The notes beneath the pieces are model-generated. The model worked only from the letters and a program-made list of their open reading frames with translations. It was not told the origin of the DNA and searched no databases. A stretch of 64,000 bases of DNA from Platynereis dumerilii (taxonomy: Eukaryota > Annelida > Polychaeta > Phyllodocida > Nereididae). This document shows, in pieces, positions 1 to 10,755 of this stretch (position 1 is the stretch's first letter; the number at the start of each line of letters is the position of its first letter). Where the stretch lies: contig JAPTHN010000075.1 of assembly GCA_026936325.1 (NCBI GenBank), positions 248,001-312,000 on the forward strand. Reading direction: 5' to 3'. The position numbers were made by a program, and so were the translations under genes.

Positions 1-1110
1 ATGAATCACGTTGTTTCTGCCTGTGGTACAGAATTAAAAAAAAAATCAATGTCATAAAACACACATGCGCTTAGAGAGGTTACTGAACACCCACACGGAA
101 CCTAAGGGGGTACAGAAAATTTCATCAATAAATAGTTTGTGTCATATATGATTGCAAATTAGGATAGGTTATTTGCGAGTTCACTCGCATTTGTGAGCGA
201 ACCAGTTAAATAAGGGGTAGTCAGAAATTTTGGATCGTTTGTGAGAGTCAAGGAAGCACTTATCAAAGTTTCTTTTTCATGAAATTAATGAAGAATAGGC
301 TAACTTGAGGCGTCTTGCTTTTTTGTGTGTCTTTTGTGTCTTGTTTAATTACAATTTAAGTTTTTAGTTTCAACCAAATCACGGCAAAACAGGAAATAGA
401 AATATTCTTGTTATTGTTTTACTGCCCTCTGATTGGCCGAAACAGGTTCGATGTCTTCCCGATAGTTTTCAGACACTTCTATTAGGGCTAGAATTAGAAT
501 TTTAGGCTCTTTTGAATCCTGGTGCCTTAATCTTTATGATTTCGTTTTTTCATGAAGATATCTCAATTAATTGCTGAGAATTCGTTGAAAATGCATAGGC
601 CTATATATTTTTTCCCCAGGATGCACTGTGCATGTCAGGCAATTCAGAATAGCAATTAAGTCTTCACCAATTAGCCAATATGCCATTCACACCTTGAGTT
701 AGTATATTTCAATTAACACCTTCTTGAAGGCCATTGTAAAAGTGAACTTTCTCATAGCAATCAATGCCATCTTTGGGGGAGGCAATCCACTCAATTAAAA
801 TTTAACATGACAGTCCTGTGAATTTTTTTTTCACATGAACCACAGCTGCACACTCTTTGTTACAATGTTTTTTTGCTGTACAATTCAGTTTATTTGATGA
901 CTACCAAGCCAGCCTGAAGAGTCACACTGTACAAACAGTAACAGTTACCACGGTTACTAGCCTGTCAACATCAACTGAACAACACAAGTCAAGTCAGCCG
1001 GGGTATACCAGCACAACACAAGTCAAGTCAGCAGAAAAGTTCTTGTATTTTATAACTCAATTTTAGAAGAACATTATTGCCCTTGCATTGCAGTCTCGTT
1101 GTGTTGAGTG
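1..1110. other. intergenic, no gene seen
   Basis: AT-rich DNA with only short chance reading frames. I see no paired splice sites, domain match or tandem repeat that I can support. Confidence 0.5.
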
Positions 1111-1112
1111 CA

Positions 1113-1383
1113 GGATGTCTGCAGCATTTTTGGAATCAAATTCCAGGATTTTCTAGGCTTTTCTTGGCCCAAATTTTCCCAAAATCAAGGCCAATCTTCC
1201 AGAGAATGCAGATTACTTTTTTCTGATAGTAAAAATGTATCGGCGACCTGACTGTCACAAGAAATCGCAAAATATTCAGCTGTGTTTCTTTTTTTTATTA
1301 GTATGAAGCAGATTCCAGGCCTTTTGTGGTAAATGCAATTTTTTCAAGGCTATTCAAGGCTTTTCAAGGACTGGCAGACATCC
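1113..1383. mobile_element. possible MITE with short TIRs
   Basis: The stretch starts with GGATGTCTGC and ends with its inverse complement GCAGACATCC. The inside is rich in 'ttccaggcttttc'-type phrases in both orientations. No clear target duplication is visible, so this is only a probable non-autonomous DNA transposon. Confidence 0.4.
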
Positions 1384-2190
1384 AGGTCACACCCTTTGAG
1401 TAGTTAGAGTCAGGGAAGTGCAAGTGATCACTTCAATCTGCTTTTGTTACTGTGATGTCATTGCATATTCAATAGGTCAATAATGGATCATTTGGAGTCT
1501 TCTACAGTTTTAATCAATCGAGTAACTAAATTATTGCCAATATTGCTTCACAAGACTGTGGCATTTTTGAAGATGCATAAAGAAATATAGTCCTACAGAC
1601 GACTCCTAAATACATTTTTAAACTTACCGTTTTAGATTTATAGGAAATTCACCCTGTACTAGGAGTTCCTACTTTGATATATATCTGAAGATTGAGGGAT
1701 GCGACAAAGAATTGTTTCAGCAAAGCAAAAAATATTTTGTGGAGAGCTTCCGAACCTGGGTCCCAACAATTGGGAGCCCAAGGCTCTTACCTTTTCCCCA
1801 TTTTTCTTATAATTTCCACATTTTCGTTTCTAATCTTGCTAATACATCTGCAGAAATTTCCCCAAAATCTGTTCAGGGGGCAAGTTGTCCCCCCTGCCCT
1901 CTCACCCCCCCCCTAATGGTTATGCTACTGATCTCAATACCTTTTAGATCTGGCCTTCCTGCTATTGACATAATTTGTTGTAAGCCGCTTGTACTTTCTT
2001 TTTTACTGCACCGCCCACCCCTCCTGGTGATACCACTGCTAAGTTTATTGTCTGTTCTATTTCTCTGATCATGTATGAAAATCTAGGCCCCAAATTCTAC
2101 ACCATTTTCCCCAAGAATCCACTAACAAAAATGGCAAAACAACATACGCATAGTGAACTTGCATGTGTTCCGCTTGCGACACAAATTCTA
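1384..2190. other. intergenic, no gene seen
   Basis: No coding signature. Two overlapping open frames at 1692-2068 cross a C-rich low-complexity tract near 1888-1915 and look like chance frames. Confidence 0.45.
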
Positions 2191-2194
2191 GTTT

Positions 2195-2415
2195 ACCACG
2201 GGAGAGGGAATATGAGATTTATCACCCGAGGTGTGATAAACACATTATCTCCGTGGTGATTAACCGGCTTATACCATCAGACATCCAGTCAAACTGTCAA
2301 ACATGAGACGATAAGTGGACAACAAAGAATATGGGAATTATCGCCTGAAATACTGGCATGTGATTGGCTGACAGAGGTGTCAAATGGTATAACCACATTT
2401 ACAGCCGAACAACCA
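2195..2415. repeat. dispersed repeat 'ccacggGAGAGGGAATA', copy 1
   Basis: This segment (the 'gagagggaata' phrase, a 'cccgaggtgtgataaacac' core and a 'tggctgacagaggtg' end) recurs at about 16720-16940 and 18490-18710. The three copies share their order of motifs, including an imperfect inverted pair of 'accacgg' and 'ccatggt/ccgtggt'. It is a repeat family of unknown class. Confidence 0.65.
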
Positions 2416-2454
2416 CAAAAGCTGTCATACCTTTTCAAAACATTAACATTAAAG

Positions 2455-2835
2455 AGCTAGCAACAAAGATGGCAGTGGAGTGGAACATATACATGCACAC
2501 ATGACACTGATTGTTTGTGCCTGCGTTGTGTTTAATTCTACCAGAACCATATAAGCATAAAAAAGCCAATATTTCTGACCAGTGATCTTTGATCATCAAT
2601 CGCATAACCCAGTATCAGTAATCATGCTTCAGTAACTTGTCTTTTCACATACAGTGCTTGACTTAATTTGTAAGGTATTTATGTTACAGAACACAGAATA
2701 ATATATGTTATCATTTAAATGTTGACGTTGCATAAAGATTCACTGGTTATGCGTAAAATGACAAGATTGATATGACATTGAGTTTAGTGCTTTACATTTC
2801 AGACACTGTACAGGTAGCATCAAAAGAACAGCAGG
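2455..2835 (+). promoter_or_regulatory. gene A 5' flank and probable 5' non-coding exon
   Basis: This stretch upstream of gene A is kept in diverged form at 9528-9960, 13660-14310 (interrupted by a MITE), 15950-16625 and 18066-18395. It ends in GACACTGTACAG and a good donor CAG|GTATGT near 2832. A similar GAGACACTG motif lies upstream of gene B at about 49003-49016 on the minus strand. Both genes have a 3' splice site (TCACAG) 18 bases before the start codon, so a spliced 5' leader is likely. The exact transcription start is not determined. Confidence 0.4.
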
Positions 2836-3286
2836 TATGTATTTTAAAATATTCTTTACTTTTGGCAAATGGAATTTCCGGGAGAGATTGATGACCAGTC
2901 ACTTTGATGTCAATTGTGAAACCAAATCCAGTTCAAAATCCATCAATTTAATGGACATGAGAGCTGATAACGTCTTTTAAATCCATGCCAAGTGGCATTA
3001 TTCTTTGAATTTTTCTTTTCAAGTTATCGAAAGAAAAATTTTGTGTAAAATTTGCTTCCGTTACCTCTATTTGTTTGCAAATTGCCTTTAAACATTTCAG
3101 TGAAGAGAAATACTGCATGCTGACTAGCTGTGATATGCTCTGACGTATCACTTTATGATAATAAGTGACAATGGAGTGATTCGCCTACGATAGATTCTAG
3201 AGCTGGGTAATTTCTCCAAATTTTCAATTAAAATAACAGCTTTCTGCATTCTGAATTATTTCAGAAGATCCTGTTTGGATTCACAG

Positions 3287-3614
3287 CTGCAATTCGAATT
3301 TGCAATGGCGCTGGTACTGCTGCTAGTTATTTCAATATTACAAGTAGCTTTTGCCGTGGACACCAAAGATGCACTCTACAAAGTTCAACAAAATGTCAGC
3401 TGCTCCACGACAGAAAACATTGCAAGTATAACGCAAATTGATTGCACTGTTAAATGCAACACCCAATCGGACAAGTCGTGCATCGGTGTGGCCTACAATA
3501 ATGCCAACTGCACCTTATGTCTCGCATGTCCCAAATCAGCAAATTCCACCAGGCTACTGATCAACTCACCTTTCGCAAGCAACGCTGTCTCCCCAATGGC
3601 AGAACTTCAGGAAG
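3287..3614 (+). CDS. gene A exon with signal peptide and PAN-like module
   Basis: It begins after the acceptor TTCACAG|CTGCAATT, 18 bases before the ATG at 3305, and ends at the donor GGAAG|GTAAGC. It codes for residues 1-103 plus one base. The gene B exon has the same ends. Confidence 0.8.
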
Positions 3615-6567
3615 GTAAGCTGTATACTTGCTATGAAACAGGTTTAATGTAATATCCTTCTCTTCTCTTCTGTTAAGCCCTTCCGTCCAGAGACATTTAG
3701 GAAAAACCAAAATATTCCACTGCGATACCGTCCATTCCGTTACCACAAAATGAGCAAAAAATCTATATTTGATAAAAAAATCTGAGATGAAGTACTGTAC
3801 TATGTTTTCTTTCTTCTTCTTTTTTGCAATTGCTCATACGGCAGGTTTTTTGCATCATTTGGGGGAAATTAATTTGGAAAAGAAAATTTGTGAAAAAAAA
3901 TTAGCGAATCACACTGTCACTTAAGTAATATGATGTGCTCTCCCTGACACAAATTAGCTCTGAAAGACCAATAAGGGTGAGATTCAAATACTGAGAAGCA
4001 AATTGAAGTCCAAGTATTTTCAGAACTAATCATTAGACAGCACCACGACAGCCGCTTTGCACCTGACGGCTGGTGCCATTATGTAAGTCAGAAATATAAG
4101 GTCGGAAATGGATTCTGCATGTCAGAAAACACCTATAGAGTGGTAATGCATGAAATCATATCTTGAAAATAGGATGGAAAGAGTGAACATGGTGGCCATT
4201 TTGAAAAACACCCCCTAGCGGCCGTTTGCAGTAAAATCGGAACATCCACCTATGAAATTCTAGAAGCTAGGAGACTCAGCTATACAATGTCCAGTTTTAA
4301 AAACTTTAGGGATTGTTCAGAATTTATGACTGGGGGGGGATGGGGAGTTTTTTTTTTCGCGTATTTTCAGTGCCCCCCTCGACATACAAAGCAATACATA
4401 CATATATATGTTGTTATACACAGCCACGCGTACTGGTTCGCGTCATTTCGCGGACTTTTGCCCGTAAAAAAGTCAAAATAAAATGAGTTTAAGCGTGATT
4501 TTTAACATTTTTTCTTTGTTAAAATTTCTTACCCCCCCTTGGAAGTGTTGTCAAAAATTAATACCCCCCTTGAAACACGTGTGAAAAGTTAGTACCCCCT
4601 CAGCCAAAACTCCCACCCCCCCAGTCATAAATTCTGAACGGTCCCTTATGGGACTGAAAAATGTGTACAAGGTTGTAGGCCAGAGCCAGGACTATAAGCA
4701 GGCCCTTTTGGCCAGTGCCACATTTGCCCCAAATAACATAATTATGGGGGATTGGATATTAATATGTATACTCACTGTACTGTTTACTTTTCTGATGTAA
4801 TCTGTTATATTATGATTCCAGATTTGTTGGTTCATGTCCCAATGGATTCAGTTGGCAACTACTCCGCTTTTGGTACCAATGTCAGTGTGTCAGGAACACC
4901 AGGTAAGGAGAGATTAGGGGTTGTTTTTCAATCGGGGTACACTCTGGAAAGTCACGAGATATCCAAAATACCAGAAATACCATGCATATATGTGGACAAA
5001 ACGTTGCGCAGAATGATTAAACATACTGAGACGGACCTACAGTAGCGAAAAAATGATTCAAATCGGTTGATAACTGCCCTAAAAAAATGTATTTGTGTCA
5101 TTTTGACCAAAAGTGATTGTCTCATTTGCAAATTAGGCAAATATCGCTTCAGACTTTTCAGTACTGACCTAACAGTAAGTTTTAACCAATGTGAATATGC
5201 TTTCAACATGGTCCCAAGAGTTCAACATTAGAATTACATGCAACAACTATGATTAGTCTCTTCAGAATCCTGCATTGAACACATGAAGGTCAATTCCGTC
5301 AAATATTGTCCTCTCCGAAATAGGGTCAGCAAAACAGCAATAACATTAAATTAAGAGTATTTTTATTTTATAGAAATACTCCTTCAATAGATTAGACAAA
5401 GTTTTGGTAAGTGTTTCACTTCAGTTGTACAAACTGCACAATGCTCGTAGCGGAAAACACCAAAAACAGCTTTTGTCAAATAAACTGTCCTCTCCAAAAA
5501 TATGCTGTCCTCTCCGAAAATGTCTATTTTCTCTGACACGCACAAAGTTTCTTGGCAAAAATTAAGCAAGTAAGATGATTTTTCATTGTCATATATATAT
5601 CTATCCACTCAGCCCAAGCCCATACAATTGGGTGTTCTATACATCCAGTAAAAGAGGGATGAGCAGAGTGTTGACCTTGGTCAAATTATCTACAACAACG
5701 CAAAAAGTCAGGACAAAACCTTTTTTTTTGTGCTAAGCAAGTAAAGTTTTTGCCATGAAGGGGAAACAAACATTTATTGCAATTTTAATATGATGGTGCA
5801 CTGCATTAGCATTGTACAAATAACGTATTTCGTACGTTTACAAATTCTACCCGCACCGCTGTTTATAGTATCTAGCGATGTGCTCAACCACTTCTAAGTC
5901 TACGCTTATGACATCAACAGCAAAGTGTTTGTCTGTAACATTATTCAGTGCCATAAAGACCAAGCTGTTCTATGAAAATATGAAAGTAAAAAAACAATCT
6001 GACCTTTTTTTTCCAGGTCCATATTTGACAGCGGGAAAAATCGGCTCTTCAATCTATATTCCTAATAACACAACATTCGACGACAACATCATTGACTTGG
6101 GGACCCATGAGACTGACTGTCTTGGGAAAATCTTTGATTGCCCTGGTGGAGCAACTTTCGCAATATGGTTCAAAGCACCAGCACAAACACACAACTGGCC
6201 TTTTTTGTTTAAATCTACATCTTTCGAGGTCTATTTCCAGCGAGTTACTGGTGGTCTGACTCCGAGAGCTAGAATCAACAATGGCACACACCAATCAACT
6301 CTTGTTGTGCATCAAACAACAGTCATCCTTGACCAGTGGCACCACCTGGGCATAGTCTACAGTGAGAAGTATGGGACTGAAGTGTATTATGATGGTTGCA
6401 AGCAGACATACGAAATACTACTCGTAGTTGCGCAGGTTCCGAGTGTCATACCTTTCCAGCTGGGTTGCAAGAGTGGAGGAAACTGTATGCAAGTACACGT
6501 TGACGAACTGAGGTTCTGGACGGCTCGGAAAACTCAGCAGTTCATGTGGTGGCTCTGGAAAATGTGA
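3305..6567 (+). CDS. gene A: secreted PAN/Apple-like + LamG-like protein, three exons
   Basis: The coding exons are 3305-3614, 4822-4902 and 6017-6567, joined in phase 1, giving 313 residues. Residues 1-17 form a hydrophobic signal peptide (MALVLLLVIS...). Residues ~18-103 hold a seven-cysteine module with the CTVKC...SCIGVAY...CTLCLAC spacing seen in PAN/Apple domains. Residues ~131-313 resemble a LamG/pentraxin-type concanavalin-A-like domain: a GxxxIGSSIYIPN start, DCLGKIFDC, FAIWFKAPA, LDQWHHLGIVYS, YYDGCKQ, LGC...GGNC and a Trp-rich end (FWTARKTQQFMWWLWKM). The ATG was chosen because gene B has an equivalent ATG at the start of its signal peptide. The product should be secreted; ligand binding or cell-surface recognition is inference from the domains. 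The exon structure matches gene B base for base in lengths 310 and 81. Function beyond this is unknown. Confidence 0.85.
3710..3880. repeat. relic of the 'CACTCCGTTACC' element in gene A intron
   Basis: This piece resembles 48350-48490, the distal part of the 910-bp element in gene B: 'ccgttaccacaaaa', 'tctgagatgaagtac' and 'gcaggttttttgcatca' occur in the same order. The strand is the same although the genes are opposite, so it was inserted separately from gene duplication. Confidence 0.5.
4309..4645. mobile_element. PIF/Harbinger-like MITE in gene A intron
   Basis: Inverted ends of about 30 bp (GGGATTGTTCAGAATTTATG on the left, its complement on the right with a few changes) flank a 337-bp body with G and C runs. 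Both sides carry TTA (4306-4308 and 4646-4648), the usual PIF/Harbinger target duplication. It holds no transposase. Confidence 0.7.
4822..4902 (+). CDS. gene A exon 2 (linker, 81 nt)
   Basis: Bounded by the acceptor ATTCCAG and the donor CCAG|GTAAGG. It codes for 27 residues (DLLVHVPMDSVG...SGTPG) that join the cysteine module to the LamG-like domain. The gene B counterpart, 47265-47345, has the same length and ends. Confidence 0.8.
4918..5735 (-). mobile_element. DNA element family X, copy 1, in gene A intron 2
   Basis: About 800 bp match, as inverse complement, the two outer parts of 35130-36665. Gene B intron 2 keeps 'gtaaggagagatta' and then diverges where this copy starts, which marks the left insertion edge near 4918. 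The edge carries 'ttgtttttcaatcggggtac'. The right end is less clear. No transposase is seen. It also has repeated 'gtcctctccgaaaa' phrases. Confidence 0.6.
6017..6567 (+). CDS. gene A exon 3 (LamG-like domain and stop)
   Basis: It starts after a strong acceptor (a T-rich run, then TTTTCCAG|GTCC) and reads open for 183 residues to TGA. A matching exon is found at 42480-43027, 56355-56901 and 62589-63136 on the other strand. A possible ATTAAA polyadenylation signal lies at about 6707. Confidence 0.85.
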
Positions 6568-7404
6568 AGTCTGACAGGGAATTCATTCTGATGTTTACAT
6601 TATTATTTTATTTCTTCAGAAAATAATGTGTAAATGGCACAGCCATGAAATTCGCGCAGCACTTAAAATGTTATTTTTTGGACTTATGGTTTTGCCATAA
6701 CTTTCATTAAATTTATTTTATATGCAATGTATGAAAGGCAGTTATGTTACCATTTCTAGGAAATTGAAAGATGGATGTATAGAAAAATTTAGATCAAAAA
6801 TAGAATATATATAGATAGATAGATAGATAGACAGAGAGATAGATAGGATAGCAAATAAATAGGATTAAGAATAAATAGATTTGATAGATAGTCAGCTAAA
6901 TAGTAAAAAGGAAGACAACACTGGAAGCTGGCAAATTTAAGTCTATGCTAGATTGTTGACATTACATTTATAATAGTGATAACAAAAACAATAACATGAT
7001 CTGCATGTAGCTTAATTGCTCACTGTTACATGATCGTCAGTTGACAAAGATTATCTTACTTAATTTTTTTATGTTTTCTTGTTGTCTGTTTCGAAATGAA
7101 TATTTAATTTAGCTTGTCAAGGCTTATAATTAACTATTCCATAGAAATAATAGATACAGAATATTAATGGAGAAAATTGAATTTTTTTGACACTTTTGAA
7201 TATGAAAATGTTATGTTTTGTAAAATCCGAATCTAAATCATTGATAAGAAGCTGGTCCCACTTGACCTAATTTCCTGCTGTCGACCATTGATGTAGAGAC
7301 CATCACTGCACAGAATTTTGAAACCTTTCTTGTGCTCAATTTGCTTCGCGAAACGGCCTTCGGCCATTTCGCTGCGAAAATGATTAAGAACTTACACATG
7401 CAGA
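6568..7404. other. gene A 3' flank, no gene; AGAT microsatellite
   Basis: No coding sequence is seen. An AGAT/GATA-type simple repeat occupies about 6810-6845. The first 70 bp after the stop are kept after the pseudo-exons at 7530, 10360 and 14730 and form the 3' flank of the family. Confidence 0.6.
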
Positions 7405-7530
7405 ATTTCCAAGTTTCCAGGCTTTCTACTGTGGTTGCAATGATGGAGGAAACCGCATGAAAGTACATGTTGATGGCATGAGGTTCTTGAGAGCTCAGTA
7501 GTTATTGTGGTGGCTCTGGAAAATGTGAAA
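7405..7530 (+). pseudogene. LamG last-exon fragment (U0)
   Basis: The reading 'FQAFYCGCNDGGNRMKVHVDGMRFL' in parts matches the gene A end (PFQLGC...GGNCMQVHVDELRF). It is followed by an in-frame TAG, then WWLWKM and TGA with the gene A 3' flank. The upstream part of the exon is gone. The invariant GGNC cysteine is changed to Arg. It is a decayed copy. Confidence 0.75.
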
Positions 7531-7937
7531 TCTGACTGGGAATTCATTCTGATGTTTACAACATTTTCTTCAGAACACTGTTTTCTTGTTTCTTCAATAA
7601 GAATTCTCCCTGGTTGATAACATGAATTTGAAATGTTCCAAAAACTCTTTGCAATTAGTAGGCCCTTGGTTGAATGGTGAATGATGTGACAAATAGAGGC
7701 TATAAATTCAAGGAAGAGACTGAAGGAAACTGCTTACAAAATATGTGGTTGTTAAGCAAACATTAAGCAATGTTGGGTTTAGTTGCCGCTTTAAGAATTT
7801 TTCTTTGAGGAAAAAATGTGATATATATATATATATATATATATATTCCTCAGACAACTGAACAGGGTGCACTCTATGCATTGATAAGAAAACTTGAAAA
7901 AAATACAAGAAACAGCATATTTTTAATCTGAACAGTT
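7530..7937 (+). repeat. array unit U0 tail
   Basis: This segment follows the LamG fragment and recurs at 10370-10755 and 14730-14956 (shortened). Shared phrases include 'gagaattctccctgg', 'gttgggtttagttgccgct' and 'acagcatatttttaatct'. A (TA)n tract at 7820-7846 is short in the other copies. Confidence 0.7.
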
Positions 7938-7977
7938 TAAATTCTCTACATTCAACATGGGAAACATAGCTCTCAAG

Positions 7978-8834
7978 CAGGGTTGCTTAATTTAAATCAT
8001 TTGATTTAAATCATAATTTAAATCTGTGATTTTAATCAATGATTTAAATTGAAAATCATTATATGTTAGTTAACTGCAGGAAGTTTGCATATAAATGTTG
8101 TAATGGATCATTTGACACCCTCACACTTGTATTGGTAAGGAATCACAGCTATAGTGAAGATACCAGGGTGATTCTCAGCTACTTTAATCCAGTTCAAGAT
8201 GCAATGAAATAATTCCTCTGCCATGCACCAATTTCCTAATCTCATACTAAAAGTGGCACTAAGCAAACAATAAAACAATAAAAACAAACAATGGCATTTA
8301 TGAAATACAGATTCTGTGGTCATTGTTAATGATATTTTCATTCATTCCTTTGCTCCAAAGTATGATATTCTATGGAGAGTGGCTCTCCGAGTATTCAAAA
8401 TTGTGACTTCGCAATACAATCAAACCTTGTTAAGTCTCTTTTGGAAGCCAAGTAGAACTTTCCCTATTTCATTGGTCATTTCTTGCCATAGTGGCTACAA
8501 AAAATTGACAAAATTTCCACACTTGAATTGACATAAAATTCGTAATCTGAGGGAATTTGGTGCAGCTGGAAAAGTAAAAAATCAGACCGATTTACAACGA
8601 CAAATTTCATCTTGATTTCATGACTTTCGTGGAGTGAAACTAATTTTTCCCATCACAGAAGATATGTTTAATCGCAGTGTATCACTTATCACGACTTCAG
8701 GTTTAAAAAAAAAAAACATTTTACTAGAAAAAATACAATAGGTTGATTTTAATCTGATTTAAATTTAAGAAATCTGATTTAAATCAAATAAATCAAATTT
8801 TTTTTTATTTAAATCGTAATTTTTTGCAACCCTG
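7978..8834. mobile_element. hAT-like MITE with 8-bp target duplication
   Basis: An 857-bp body with CAGGGTTGC and GCAACCCTG ends and 'gatttaaat'-rich subterminal parts, flanked on both sides by CTCTCAAG (7970-7977 and 8835-8842). The paralogous site near 13303-13340 lacks the insert. Exact 8-bp duplications are typical of hAT. No transposase is visible. Confidence 0.85.
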
Positions 8835-8835
8835 C

Positions 8836-9300
8836 TCTCAAGGCTGTTTGATGATTAGTCATGATCCAGAGAAAACATTTATTTTGTCATAATCCTTTTG
8901 TTTGGCTGTTTCCGACAAGTGGGATTAGTCTCCTTACAGCGAAACACTTTGATATAGAATTAAAGTGGACTGTGGCACTGTGAAAATGGCACTTTGTGTG
9001 TCATCATGCTGATGATCAAACCCAATACTTTCAGTGTTAATTTGATTGAAGGAAACTTATCCCATTTGTTGGTGACAGCCAAACGAAAAGATTATGCATC
9101 TGATTTTCACTCTAAAATCTGCTATTAGAAGTCAGATGGCTTTATTTTGATCATGACTAATCAAACAGCCTCTATGTTTCCCATGTTGAAAGTAGAGAAG
9201 ATGACACTTCATCGGCTATCATGAGTCATGAAGTGCCATTTTCACAGTGCCACAGTCCACTTTAATTCTATATCAAAGTGTTTCGCTGTAAATAAAATTA
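8836..9300. repeat. inverted repeat inside U1
   Basis: About 160 bp at 8843-9005 (gctgtttgat...gtgaaaatggcac) recur inverted at about 9150-9300, with the 'tttcacagtgccacagtcca' phrase as the mirror. Single arms of this pair occur at 13230-13420 and 15570-15750. Confidence 0.6.
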
Positions 9301-10264
9301 ACACTGAAAGTATTACGTATGATCATGACAAATCATCAGTATGATGACACACAAAATGCCGTTTTCACAGTGTAGAAGAAGTCCAGTCTTTTTTGCACAC
9401 AAGGTTGACAGACTGTGACATGTCCATAATAATTTTTTATATCAAATTTCCCGGCTGTAATTGCTACATTTCCAACTGAACAATCAGAAAGCTGTCATAC
9501 CTTTTCATAACATAAACATATATAAAAGATGTGGCAGTTGGGTGGAACAAATGCATGCACCCATGACCCAATTGACACATATTGCTTATGGCTGTGTTGC
9601 GTTTAATTTTCCAAGAACATATGCAGTGCACCCATGACACTGATTGTTTATTCTTGTGTTGTGATTATTTTTCCCAGAACCATTTATGCATTAAAAAAAG
9701 CCAATACTTCTGAGCGGAGACCATTGATCTTCCATCACTTACGTCTGACCCAATATCAGTACACAAGCCTCAGAAAGTTGTCCTTTCACATATAGCGCAT
9801 TACGTTACTTGTAAGGAATTAATATTACAGAATAATTTATGTCATCAGCGTAAGGTTGATAAAGCATGAAGATTCACTTGTTATGCGTAAAATGACAAGA
9901 TTGATATGCCTTTTTTTTAGTGCTTTATACTTCAGTCTGAGACACTGTACAGTAAGTATTATCTTTTAAGATATTTTTGTTCTGTATAGTTGCAAATGGC
10001 CATACACTTGTTATATCTTCAGGTAAACTACAGTTCAGGTTGCAGTTATATACTGTTGCATATAGATGGTATTTATTGCTAAATCTCACTGACACTGAGT
10101 AAGATGATGCAGGTCAAAATGGCAGCCACAACATGGATGAACTGCACATATTTGCACCCTCAAAACTCTTCGAACTACTCCACGAAGTGTAAGTGTGTAT
10201 ACCACCATCAGTACCAAACTGGATAGCACCGACATCGGAGGAAACCAGAAAAAATCGGATAAAA

Positions 10265-10360
10265 GCAGCAACAAACCAGAAACCGCATGAAAGTACATGT
10301 CGATGGCATGAGGTTCTTGAGAGCTCAGTAGTTAATGTGGTGGCTCTGGAAAATGTGAAA
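10265..10360 (+). pseudogene. LamG last-exon fragment (U1)
   Basis: This short piece (NRMKVHVDGMRFL..., then a stop, then VVALENVKS in another frame) is near-identical to 7450-7530. Its upstream neighbour (10190-10262) differs from the U0 fragment and from gene A, so the fragment is joined to other DNA. Confidence 0.7.
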
Positions 10361-10755
10361 TCTTACTGGGAGTTCATCCTGACATTTACAATAATTTCTT
10401 CAGAACACTGTTTTCTTGTTTCGTCAATGAGAATTCTCCCTGGCTGATAACATGAATTGAAATGTTCCAAAAAAAATATTTGCAGCTAGTAGGCCCTGTG
10501 TTGAATGGTGAATGATGTGACAAACAGAGGCTATAAATTCAAGGAAGAGACTGAAGGAAACTGCTGACAAAATATGTGGTTGTTAAGCAAACATTAATCA
10601 ATGTTGGGTTTAGTTGCCGCTACAAGAATTTTTCTCTGAGGAAAAAATATGATATATATATTCCACAGACAACTGAACAGGGTGCACTCTATGCATTGAT
10701 AAGAAAACTTGAAAAATATACAAGAAACAGCATATTTTTAATCTAAACAGTTTAA

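Larger units (their letters stand above)
7938..10755 (+). repeat. array unit U1
   Basis: A duplicated unit running from 'attctctacattcaacatgg' through an inverted region (8836-9300), gene A-like 5' flank (9460-9960), a LamG fragment and the tail. It is the most diverged unit and lacks the first ~640 bp seen in U2 and U3. It contains the hAT-like MITE at 7978-8834. Confidence 0.65.

Noticed and set aside
1692-2068. Small genes in two frames
   Set aside because: Both frames run through a C-rich low-complexity tract and have no support from splice sites or paralogs.
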